32,204 bases of DNA from Bacilli bacterium (GTDB lineage Bacteria > Bacillota_I > Bacilli_A > RF39 > UBA660), in contig CAAENH010000157.1 in NCBI GenBank assembly GCA_900757295.1, positions 1 to 32,204 of the forward strand. Reading direction: 5' to 3'. Positions 16,372 to 23,166 of this stretch are shown here, piece by piece (position 1 is the stretch's first letter; each line of letters begins with the position of its first letter). Both the position numbers and the translations under genes were made by a program. A model generated the notes under the pieces. That model was given only the letters and a program-made list of their open reading frames with translations. It was not told the origin of the DNA and searched no databases.

Positions 16372-17111
16372 TATTTATTTCCCTTTTTATCTAATTCATA
16401 AAGTATAATACTACTTGCAACACCAACATTTAAGCTTTCACATAAATCATTCATTCCAATATATAAATAATCATCACATAAATCTAATAATTCTTCATCT
16501 ACTCCATTGCCTTCATTCCCCATTATAAATGCATATTTATTTTTTAAAGAAATATTTTCTACTAATGTACCATGAGTAACTTTAGTACCTAAAATTTGAT
16601 AATTATCATTTTTTAACTCTTTAACGAATTCTTTTAAATCTCTTTTAATTATATTTATATGAAATAGTAATCCTTGAGTTGCTCTAATTACTTTTTCATT
16701 ATATAGATCTACAGTATTATTTCCTAAAACAACAGTATCTATATTAAATGCAACAGCACTTCTAATAATAGTTCCTAAATTACCAGGATCTTGAATAGAG
16801 TCAATTAAAATAAGTTTATTTTTATAATCTTCTTCTTTCTTTTTTTTAACAATAGCAATCATATTAGGAGGAGTATCTAAAGAGGATATTTTTTTCAACA
16901 CTTCTTTAGTAGCATAACATTTTAAAATATCAATAGGAAAAACTGTGTTTTTTTCAAGCATAAGTTCTACTGCTAAATTGCTCTTTATTGCTTCTAAAAC
17001 TAAATGTTCTCCTTCTACTAAAAATAATCCTTCTTCGTCACGATATTTTTTATTCTTTAATTTACACCAATCTTTTACTTTTTTATTACTTAAAGATGTA
17101 ATTACTTCCAT
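16371..17111 (-). CDS. TrmH/SpoU-family RNA 2'-O-methyltransferase
   Basis: The 246-residue product has an N-terminal substrate-binding domain (ITSLSNKKVKDWCKLKNKKY..EGLFLVEG). The C-terminal SPOUT trefoil-knot domain carries the three family motifs: LIDSIQDPGNLGTIIRSA (motif 1), FIMGNEGNGVDEELL (motif 2) and IGMNDLCESLNVGVASSIILYE (motif 3). It is of the YsgA/TsnR-like type, probably modifying 23S rRNA; the target cannot be read from the sequence. In many Bacillota this gene precedes pheST; here it does not. The start has a perfect AAAGGAGG site that overlaps the end of the metallopeptidase gene. Confidence 0.9.
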   Translation of the reverse strand: MEVITSLSNKKVKDWCKLKNKKYRDEEGLFLVEGEHLVLEAIKSNLAVELMLEKNTVFPIDILKCYATKEVLKKISSLDTPPNMIAIVKKKKEEDYKNKLILIDSIQDPGNLGTIIRSAVAFNIDTVVLGNNTVDLYNEKVIRATQGLLFHINIIKRDLKEFVKELKNDNYQILGTKVTHGTLVENISLKNKYAFIMGNEGNGVDEELLDLCDDYLYIGMNDLCESLNVGVASSIILYELDKKGNK

Positions 17112-17113
17112 AG

Positions 17114-17749
17114 TTAGACCTCCTTTAATTTTTTTCTAGCCAATTTATAGTATGGATAATACTTGCTTACTTCATTCCAAAAATCTTTACTATGATTAGG
17201 ATGCTTAAAATGGCACATTTCATGAACTATTACATAATCTAATAAAGTAATTTCTTTTTTTAGTAATTCACTATTTAAAGTAATTGTATTATTAGACCGA
17301 TTACAAACGCCCCATCTTGTTTTCATAAATCTTATTTTTAAAGAAAATTCTGGTAAGTAATCAAATAATTCTTTCAATGCCAAAACACGTTTACTAAAGA
17401 TTTTTAAACATTCATCTTTCCAAAATTTTTCTAACATTTTATTATTCTTTACATAAAAATTATCTTTTTGAAAATATGGAGTTGTTATTTCATCATCATA
17501 TATTAAATTATATTTATCTCCTAAATAATGAAACTCCTTTTCATATTGAGCATTTTTTAAAGCATGTTCATACATTTTAATAATACTAAGTGAATTGTCG
17601 TAAATAAGTTTTTCAATATTTTTTAAACTAACAAATTTATTACAAGTAACATATAATTTTAAATTTTCTTTAACTCTAAAATAAATATTTTTATTATTTT
17701 TATAAGTTATTATTACATCCATAACATAGTTATCTAATTTCACTTGCAT
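17114..17749 (-). CDS. YgjP-like (DUF45) zinc metallopeptidase
   Basis: The 211-residue product matches the YgjP/WLM-type metallopeptidase family (DUF45). The N-terminal half has beta-strands; the C-terminal half has KTRWGVCNRSNNTITLNSELL, the zinc motif HEMCH (within YVIVHEMCHFKHPNHSKDFW) and a third ligand region after it. These are cytoplasmic minigluzincins of largely unknown physiological role; some act in DNA-protein crosslink or stress responses. It is the first gene of a tightly packed unit with the RNA methylase and the membrane-anchored protein. It starts after a GGTGAAT site. Confidence 0.85.
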   Translation of the reverse strand: MQVKLDNYVMDVIITYKNNKNIYFRVKENLKLYVTCNKFVSLKNIEKLIYDNSLSIIKMYEHALKNAQYEKEFHYLGDKYNLIYDDEITTPYFQKDNFYVKNNKMLEKFWKDECLKIFSKRVLALKELFDYLPEFSLKIRFMKTRWGVCNRSNNTITLNSELLKKEITLLDYVIVHEMCHFKHPNHSKDFWNEVSKYYPYYKLARKKLKEV

Positions 17750-17771
17750 TATTATTCACCATGTCTATTAT

Positions 17772-17802
17772 AACAAAAAAGACCATAAAGGTCTATTTTG
17801 TT
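17772..17802 (-). terminator. Terminator of frr
   Basis: On the minus strand AACAAAATAGACC pairs with GGTCTTTTTTGTT (one mismatch) around a TTTAT loop, with the T-run inside the 3' arm. It overlaps the frr stop. Confidence 0.6.
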
Positions 17803-18337
17803 ATATTTGCATTAATTCTTTTTCTTTTTCTTTAGCTTTTTCATCAACAATCTTATTATATTTATTTATTAATTCTTGAACGTCTTCCATTAACCCTTTT
17901 TCTTGGTCTTCAGGTAGTTCTAATTTTTTTATAGCGTTATTAGCATCTTGACGAATATTTCTTAAAGCAACCTTTCCATCTTCAGCCATAGATTTAACTT
18001 GTTTAACATATTCTCTACGTCTATCTTCTGTTAAATCAGGAACAGTTAATATAATAAATTCACCATTATTAGTAGGACTTATTCCAATATTAGCTTCATT
18101 TATAGATCTTTCTATTTCTTTTAATGTACTTTTATCAAAAGGTTTAATAAATAGTTGTTTTGCTTCCGGAACTGTAACATTTGCTAAACTATTAATTGGA
18201 GTTGGTGTTCCATAATAATCAACTTCAATACCATTTAACATAGCCGGATTAGCTCTACCTGCACGAACATTTAAAAAGCGATTTTCCATATTTTCAATTG
18301 CTTTTTTCATTTTACTTTCTACTTCATTTATATTCAT
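17801..18337 (-). CDS. frr: Ribosome recycling factor
   Basis: RRF, with EF-G, splits post-termination ribosomes. The 178-residue product shows the conserved start of domain I (ESKMKKAIENMENRFLNVRA), the GRANPAMLNGIEVDYYGTPTP segment, domain II up to about residue 105 and the closing helix starting EDRRREYVKQVKSMAEDGKV. It has an AAGGAGAG ribosome site. The usual tsf-pyrH partners are not adjacent; here it lies between divIVA and the metallopeptidase gene. Confidence 0.97.
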   Translation of the reverse strand: MNINEVESKMKKAIENMENRFLNVRAGRANPAMLNGIEVDYYGTPTPINSLANVTVPEAKQLFIKPFDKSTLKEIERSINEANIGISPTNNGEFIILTVPDLTEDRRREYVKQVKSMAEDGKVALRNIRQDANNAIKKLELPEDQEKGLMEDVQELINKYNKIVDEKAKEKEKELMQI

Positions 18338-18385
18338 TCTTATCTCTCCTTAAATATATATTATCATATTATTAAAAAAATGACA

Positions 18386-18814
18386 TTAATAATCTATATC
18401 ATCAATATCATCTAACATTGCTATTTCTTCTTCTAAAGTTTGTCTTAAACGGGATTTCATTATTGTTACACGGTGTTTTAAAGTTTGAGATTCCTGCTCT
18501 ATTTTGGAAGATTTTAATAAAGCTTCATTTATAATTCTGGAAGCATTTCTTTTAGCTTCATTTATTATATTAGTTGATTCTTCTTTAGCATATTTCTTAA
18601 TTTGATTAGAAGTATCTTCAGCCACAAATATTGCTCTATTTAAAGTTTCTTCCATTTTTTTATAATATTCTAATTTATTTTGTAATTCTTGAATTTGTTG
18701 ATCTCTACTTTTTAAATTGTTAAGCATGCTTTCATACTTATCTGCGACATCACCAACAAAAGAATTTACTTGCTTTTTATCATATCCTCTAAAGCTAGTA
18801 TCAAACTTTTTCAT
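18386..18814 (-). CDS. divIVA: DivIVA-domain cell division/polarity protein
   Basis: The longest open frame begins at a TTG (18829). The ATG at 18814 has GAGGTGGG at correct spacing and gives the family N-terminus MKKFDTSFRGYDKKQVNSFV, so it is used here (142 aa). The N-terminal DivIVA lipid-binding domain is followed by a continuous coiled coil (~residues 30-130). This protein marks poles and septa at negative membrane curvature. It lies 29 bp downstream of sepF. The intervening ylmG and ylmH genes of the classical cluster are missing. Confidence 0.9.
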   Translation of the reverse strand: MKKFDTSFRGYDKKQVNSFVGDVADKYESMLNNLKSRDQQIQELQNKLEYYKKMEETLNRAIFVAEDTSNQIKKYAKEESTNIINEAKRNASRIINEALLKSSKIEQESQTLKHRVTIMKSRLRQTLEEEIAMLDDIDDIDY

Positions 18815-18843
18815 GTCCCACCTCGACAAACTTATTTAATATT

Positions 18844-19254
18844 TTACCATTCTACTTCTTCATCTTTATTAGCATTCTTATCATTTTTATTATCTTCAGT
18901 TATTTTACCTTGAACACTAACATTTTTAGGAGTACATAAATAAATACCTACACCAATTTTTTCCATTGATCCACCAATAGCATATATGCATCCGCTTAAA
19001 AAGTCAATAATTCTTTTAGCTTGATCTGAAGTAACTCTTTTTAGATTTACTACAACACTATTTCTATTTTTTAAATGATCTGCTATTTGTTGACTTTCAG
19101 AATAAGCTCTTGGTTCCAACAAAATCATTTTATTCCCAGATTTATCTGCTTCTTTTAAAGCATCTGCTTCGCTCATTGTATAAAATTCTTCTTCACTTGC
19201 TTCGCTTTCATTATCTTCATCCATAAATATTTTTTTTAAGTTTTTAAAAGCCAT
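18844..19254 (-). CDS. sepF: Cell division protein SepF
   Basis: SepF tethers FtsZ to the membrane and helps shape the septum. The 136-residue product has an N-terminal amphipathic helix (MAFKNLKKIF), an acidic linker and the alpha/beta core from about residue 40: EPRAYSESQQIADHLKNRN, VVVNLKRVTSDQAKRIIDFL and SGCIYAIGGSMEKIGVGIYL. This matches the family (QRVIDFLSGAVYALGG). It has an AATTGGAGG ribosome site and a good promoter at 19296-19324. It leads the sepF-divIVA pair. Confidence 0.95.
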   Translation of the reverse strand: MAFKNLKKIFMDEDNESEASEEEFYTMSEADALKEADKSGNKMILLEPRAYSESQQIADHLKNRNSVVVNLKRVTSDQAKRIIDFLSGCIYAIGGSMEKIGVGIYLCTPKNVSVQGKITEDNKNDKNANKDEEVEW

Positions 19255-19295
19255 TATTTATTCCTCCAATTGTCTACTTTTTATCTTACCTAATA

Positions 19296-19324
19296 ATTTT
19301 ATCAAAAATAATCCTCTATTTCAA
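19296..19324 (-). promoter_or_regulatory. Promoter of sepF-divIVA
   Basis: Minus strand: TTGAAA (19324-19319), an exact 17-bp spacer and TGA-extended TAAAAT (19301-19296). Confidence 0.6.
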
Positions 19325-19387
19325 TTACTTTATTATTTAAAATAAAAAAATTACACCATATTGATATAATTTTTCTATAAGTATTAT

Positions 19388-19813
19388 TTATTTTTCGTTG
19401 AATAAATCTGCTTTCTTGTTTGGTACAAATGACAAATCTTTAAATTTATACTCTGTACCAATTTTTAGAACAAATCTTATAGTATTAGGATTAATATTAC
19501 CATTTCTATCTTTTTCGCCTATAATTATTTTTTCTACTAAATTTTCAAATTTAACATCATCAAATATTTCCATTGGCTGTTCTTCTTCATTTATGCTTTT
19601 CTCAATGTCTTTAAGTCTTTTAGATATATCTTTATTTTGTTTATCATTATATTCTAACTGTTCAATTTGTTCATTTAGCATTTTTATTTTATTATAAATT
19701 TCCTTTTCTTTTTCATTATAGACATCTTTGTTTTCTATGTTATCAAGTTTTAAATCAATTAAATTAGATAGTCTTTTTTGTAAAGTTTGTATTTCACTAT
19801 AAAGTTTACTCAA
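19388..19813 (-). pseudogene. C-terminal remnant of a large serine recombinase
   Basis: The 141-residue frame begins at a TTG directly preceded by an in-frame TAA and has no ribosome site. Its sequence is the coiled-coil and tail of a large serine recombinase (TnpX/CisA-like): a helical coil with repeated Leu/Ile (LQKRLSNLIDLKLDNIENKD..YNEKEKEI), then FDDVKFENLVEKIIIGEKD and RFVLKIGTEYKF, which match the end of these proteins (F..lVekIiV....I.i.fk.G). The catalytic resolvase domain and the zinc-ribbon region are absent, so it cannot be active. It marks a former integrative element at the edge of the accessory region. Confidence 0.75.
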
Positions 19814-19851
19814 TTAATTCTTATTATCTTCATTAGTTATAATTTCTTTTA

Positions 19852-20031
19852 TTGCATTTATTAAGAAAAAAAGTAAATCTAACTCAAAAAGAGATTGCGA
19901 AAATTTTAAAAATTTCAGTATCCGCTTATACTCAATATGAATTAGGAATAATATTAATACCAACAGTTTATATTTATAAATTAGCCAAAAAATTTAATTG
20001 TTCTGTTGATGAAATAATAAAAAATCATTAG
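19852..20031 (+). pseudogene. XRE-family HTH regulator fragment
   Basis: A plus-strand frame too short for routine calling encodes about 59 residues ending at TAG 20029-20031. It contains NLTQKEIAKILKISVSAYTQ and YELGIILIPTVYIYKLAKKF then NCSVDEII, a standard XRE/Cro HTH domain with its dimer-stabilising tail. The frame opens only at TTG 19852 with no ribosome site, and helix 1 is incomplete, so it looks N-terminally truncated. It abuts the recombinase remnant, so both probably came from the same lost element. A tiny active HTH protein is possible but less likely. Confidence 0.6.
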
Positions 20032-20054
20032 ATCTTAAACATCTAACGATTTTT
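20020..20054. terminator. Bidirectional terminator between XRE remnant and thiE
   Basis: AAAAATCATTAGAT (20020-20033) pairs with ATCTAACGATTTTT (20041-20054) with one mismatch around a 7-nt loop, with an A-run before and T-run after. On the minus strand it ends the YcaO-thiE operon and overlaps the thiE stop. Confidence 0.75.
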
Positions 20055-20673
20055 TATTATTATATATTAATCTTTTTAATTTTTTAGTAGAATCAATAAT
20101 ATTTTCCTGTGCTAATATCGGTCTAATCATAGCATAACCATCTATTTTAATTCCCTCTAATATAGGAATCGTATTTTTGTTAATACCACCTATTACTATA
20201 ACTGGTATTGAAGAATAATCTGCTATTTTTCTTAACTTATCAACACCTACTACCAATGCATCCTTTTTAGTTGTTGATTTATATATAGCACCAACTCCCA
20301 AATATGATGCACCATCTTCAATTGCCTTTTTTGCTTCACTAAGATTTGTTACAGTTACACCTATTATTTTTTTAGGGCCTAGAATTTTTCTTGCTTCCAA
20401 ACAAGATATATCATTTTGTCCAATATGGATTCCATCAGCTTTGATATTTTTTGCAACCTCAAGGTTATCGTTTATAATTAATGGTATATTATATTTATCA
20501 GTTACTTTTTTTATTCTAGATGCAATCTGAAAGAACTCATTATAATTTTTCCCTTTTTCTCTAATTTGGACTATTGTAACGCCACCTAAAATTGCTTGCT
20601 CTACACAATATTCAAGTGGATAATCAATATTTATTTCACTATTCGTACATAAATATAAACTATAATCAATCAT
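20035..20673 (-). CDS. thiE: Thiamine phosphate synthase ThiE, last gene of the YcaO operon
   Basis: ThiE joins hydroxymethylpyrimidine pyrophosphate to thiazole phosphate. The 212-residue TIM barrel keeps the family motifs: VQIREKGKN (residues ~35-43), LIINDNLEVAKNIKADGIHI, GQNDIS, GVGAIYKSTTKKDA (family GP.F.T.TK.DA) and VIGGINKNTI. The last phosphate loop reads GYAMIRPIL instead of the usual VISAI, a possible specificity change. The start overlaps the nucleotidyltransferase gene by 8 nt, so it is translationally coupled. No thiC, thiD, thiM or TPP riboswitch is nearby. Its role may be ordinary thiamine salvage or something linked to the peptide pathway; the sequence cannot decide. Confidence 0.9.
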   Translation of the reverse strand: MIDYSLYLCTNSEINIDYPLEYCVEQAILGGVTIVQIREKGKNYNEFFQIASRIKKVTDKYNIPLIINDNLEVAKNIKADGIHIGQNDISCLEARKILGPKKIIGVTVTNLSEAKKAIEDGASYLGVGAIYKSTTKKDALVVGVDKLRKIADYSSIPVIVIGGINKNTIPILEGIKIDGYAMIRPILAQENIIDSTKKLKRLIYNNKKSLDV

Positions 20674-21556
20674 GTTTTATCAATACCCTCTTACTAACTT
20701 TTATTTTCTCTGGTTCATTATTTTTAAAAATATAATTTGAAAATTCATCATTGTTTGCTTCAACAATATTATTAGGTAAATTATATTTAAATGCTTTACT
20801 TAATTCTTCAAGCTTATTTTTATCTACAATATTACTAAAAACGGTACAATCGTAAACATCTTTTGGCCTATTTTCGGTTTTACATAAAAATAGTGCTTCT
20901 GGCGTTATGGAATAGTATTTAATGCCATTATGATTTTTAGGAATTTCAGAGAAACTTAATTTACTAATTAATGGAGAATTATGAATATATTCAACTAATT
21001 TTCTATTATTTTCATTAACAAAATAATCTTTTTGAGTAATGGAACCATCTTTTTCTTTAACATACATAAAAACAGTTATCGGAATATCAATAATATCTTT
21101 ATAGTACATTTTTAACATCACTCTTTTTGTTCCATCACCGCGTTCACCTATTTTTCGTTCAAACAAAAAATTATAATCACAACAAATTTGTTCCAACTTT
21201 TCCAAATGTTCCATATTTATAAAAATATCTAAATCATGATGATATCTCTCTAAGTCTCTATCAACCAACAAATATGCAAGGATTCCACTAGTATAATAAT
21301 ACTCAATATTGTTCTCGTTAAGCATTTTGTTATATTCGTCAAATATTCTATATATCAATGCATGATTTTCATCCAAATGATAATAATTAGGATCAATTCC
21401 CATATTCACCAACCATAAATATCTGTTATATAAATAATCAACATTTACTTTGTAATGTTTCGCAATTAATTCTAATCTATCTGTACAACGATTTTCATCA
21501 CTCATATTGATGTATGTATTGTACAATAAAATATCTAATTTATCTCTTTCACTCAT
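20666..21556 (-). CDS. Nucleotidyltransferase-fold protein in the YcaO operon
   Basis: The 296-residue product has at ~residues 88-115 the segment YYTSGILAYLL..RDLERYHHDLDIFI. This resembles the core of small-molecule nucleotidyltransferases such as the lincosamide/aminoglycoside-modifying and AbiEii-like groups (G...a.ll....R.H.DlDi), with the Asp pair of the active site in DLDIF. Further conserved-looking parts are IDIPITVFMY and YYSITPEALFLCKTENRPKDVYD, like the second half of those enzymes. The N-terminal ~70 residues are a helical extension, perhaps DNA- or partner-binding. It starts after AGGGGGAT, 10 nt past the YcaO stop. It may nucleotidylate a small molecule, a peptide or an immunity target. 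The substrate is unknown. Confidence 0.6.
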   Translation of the reverse strand: MSERDKLDILLYNTYINMSDENRCTDRLELIAKHYKVNVDYLYNRYLWLVNMGIDPNYYHLDENHALIYRIFDEYNKMLNENNIEYYYTSGILAYLLVDRDLERYHHDLDIFINMEHLEKLEQICCDYNFLFERKIGERGDGTKRVMLKMYYKDIIDIPITVFMYVKEKDGSITQKDYFVNENNRKLVEYIHNSPLISKLSFSEIPKNHNGIKYYSITPEALFLCKTENRPKDVYDCTVFSNIVDKNKLEELSKAFKYNLPNNIVEANNDEFSNYIFKNNEPEKIKVSKRVLIKHD

Positions 21557-21566
21557 AATTATCCCC

Positions 21567-22844
21567 CTATGGAAACGGATGAGGCATCTCCGTTAACTTT
21601 TTATTATGTTTTAATTTTAATTTCTCTGGTACAAGGAAAAATCGTTCTGCTCCTAGTCTTGGGTATATATGACTTTTATTTAAATCAATTAAACTTGGAG
21701 CAATAACCTTAACAACCTTAATACCAGTTTTCTTAATGTCATCAGTAGTTAATTCTTTATAATATACGTCTATATTTTGGGATTTTAAATTTTTTAATAA
21801 GTCATTAAATGATACAACTTCTTTTTTATAATTAATTACCTTACTATTAAATAATAATTTTTTAAAATTATCGCCTTGATAATATAAAAAGTGTTCATAT
21901 AACGTTTTTATTTTTTTAGGATCACCTTGTCGAGCATCCATTATATTTAAAGAATAGAAATAAGTGAATAAACATTCTTTTAATGATTTATTAATGGCAT
22001 AATCAGAATTTATACTAGCACATGCACCTATACCATAATGTATATGCTTCTTTTCCTCTTTATAAATAATAGATAAATAAATAGGAACTTTAATATCAGA
22101 ATACAATTTGTAAATTTTTATATCATATTCTTTTTGTATTTTCTTTATCAATTTTAAATTTTCACCATCTAAAGTTTCCAAATTAATTTCAGGTGGATTC
22201 AGGCGTTGCATAAAATTAACCATCAATGCATCTCTCTCTATCAATTCTAACAATCCACTTTGTATGCATTCATCTAATGTAAATCCAGCGGCCATACCTG
22301 TTGAAGTTGTTTCTGCCACTGTTTTATTTAAATCATATGGTAAATATATCAAACTAGCAGGCCAGTACTTAAATTTTTTTCTACTATCAATATTATAAAT
22401 TTTTGTCCACTCTATTTTTTCTTTATTTGGATTTAAAAACAAATCTAATTTATCATATTGTTCTTCACTATATGTAAAAAAGTTATCAAAAGTATTTTCT
22501 TTTCTTAAATTTATTTTCGCACTCTTTATAATTTCTTTTTTGGGAATATAAGACATACAATAACGTTCTAATGCTTCTGCTAAACAACTAGTCATGGCAA
22601 TTTTTTTATTTTCATTTACACCTAAACCACCACTAGAAACTTCTCTACTTAAACCAAATAAATCAACAGTATTTGCACTTAAACATTGATACATGAAAAG
22701 ATTATACTTATCTAGTTCATGTCGTTCTAACATAGCATTTACTATTCCAAACTTATCACTAAATATATCTGCTAATCCTTCATACTCTTTTCCTAAAATA
22801 CTTATAATTTCTTTTCTATTTAAAATTAGCTTATTCTTTTCCAT
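21567..22844 (-). CDS. Azoline-forming YcaO cyclodehydratase (TOMM D protein)
   Basis: The ATG at 22844 has GGGTGA at correct spacing; an upstream GTG (22853) is the alternative. The 425-residue product has the YcaO ATP-binding signature: SSGGLGVNENKKIAMTSCL then AEALERY (Glu90, Glu93), STGMAAGFTLDECIQSGLLE and LIERDA (Glu200, Glu203, Arg204). The C-terminus is EMPHPFP, the proline-rich tail (PxPxP-like) found in azoline-forming YcaO enzymes and required for their catalysis. Such D proteins phosphorylate the peptide backbone amide and cyclise Cys/Ser/Thr to thiazoline or oxazoline in ribosomal peptides, with a partner that binds the leader. RlmO/ribosomal or E. coli-type YcaO lack this tail arrangement. 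It overlaps the small upstream gene by 14 nt. Confidence 0.88.
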   Translation of the reverse strand: MEKNKLILNRKEIISILGKEYEGLADIFSDKFGIVNAMLERHELDKYNLFMYQCLSANTVDLFGLSREVSSGGLGVNENKKIAMTSCLAEALERYCMSYIPKKEIIKSAKINLRKENTFDNFFTYSEEQYDKLDLFLNPNKEKIEWTKIYNIDSRKKFKYWPASLIYLPYDLNKTVAETTSTGMAAGFTLDECIQSGLLELIERDALMVNFMQRLNPPEINLETLDGENLKLIKKIQKEYDIKIYKLYSDIKVPIYLSIIYKEEKKHIHYGIGACASINSDYAINKSLKECLFTYFYSLNIMDARQGDPKKIKTLYEHFLYYQGDNFKKLLFNSKVINYKKEVVSFNDLLKNLKSQNIDVYYKELTTDDIKKTGIKVVKVIAPSLIDLNKSHIYPRLGAERFFLVPEKLKLKHNKKLTEMPHPFP

Positions 22845-23166
22845 AATTTTCACCCGGAACTTTTAATATTGAATGTTTAACTATTTCTCCGTTTTTATAT
22901 ATTTCAATTATTTGATTATTCTTCAAATCATTCATATATTTTTCAATCAAATTATTACGTTTTTTTCTAAACATTTTTTTATATATGTTAAGGGTATATA
23001 TACTATCAGATTTAATTCTTTTATAAAATGAATCTTCATCAAACTTTGAATTTATTAACGGACCAATTAAATATGAATATTTAGTTTTGGCAATCAATAT
23101 TGACTTAGCTTTTAAATTTCTTTTTTTTAAGTAATCACTATAAAACAAATAATTATTTTTTAACAT
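22831..23166 (-). CDS. 111-aa candidate leader-binding partner of YcaO
   Basis: This small basic protein sits between the C39-like gene and ycaO and overlaps both by 14 nt. The segment SYLIGPLINSKFDEDSFYKR resembles the part of TOMM precursor leader-peptide-binding proteins (E1-like/ocin-ThiF-like partners) that reads vvGPLv...FxxRl. Only about 110 residues remain, so it could be a minimal leader-recognition unit or a degraded E1-like protein. No CxxC zinc motif and no membrane segment are seen. It starts after CAGGAG with 9-nt spacing. The call rests on context and one weak motif. Confidence 0.5.
   Translation of the reverse strand: MLKNNYLFYSDYLKKRNLKAKSILIAKTKYSYLIGPLINSKFDEDSFYKRIKSDSIYTLNIYKKMFRKKRNNLIEKYMNDLKNNQIIEIYKNGEIVKHSILKVPGENYGKE

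Noticed and set aside
16945..17139. Plus-strand 64-codon frame
   Set aside because: Antisense shadow of the SpoU-type methylase gene.
19398..19697. Plus-strand 99-codon frame
   Set aside because: Antisense to the recombinase remnant, Ser/Leu/Phe-rich; the minus frame has clear family similarity.
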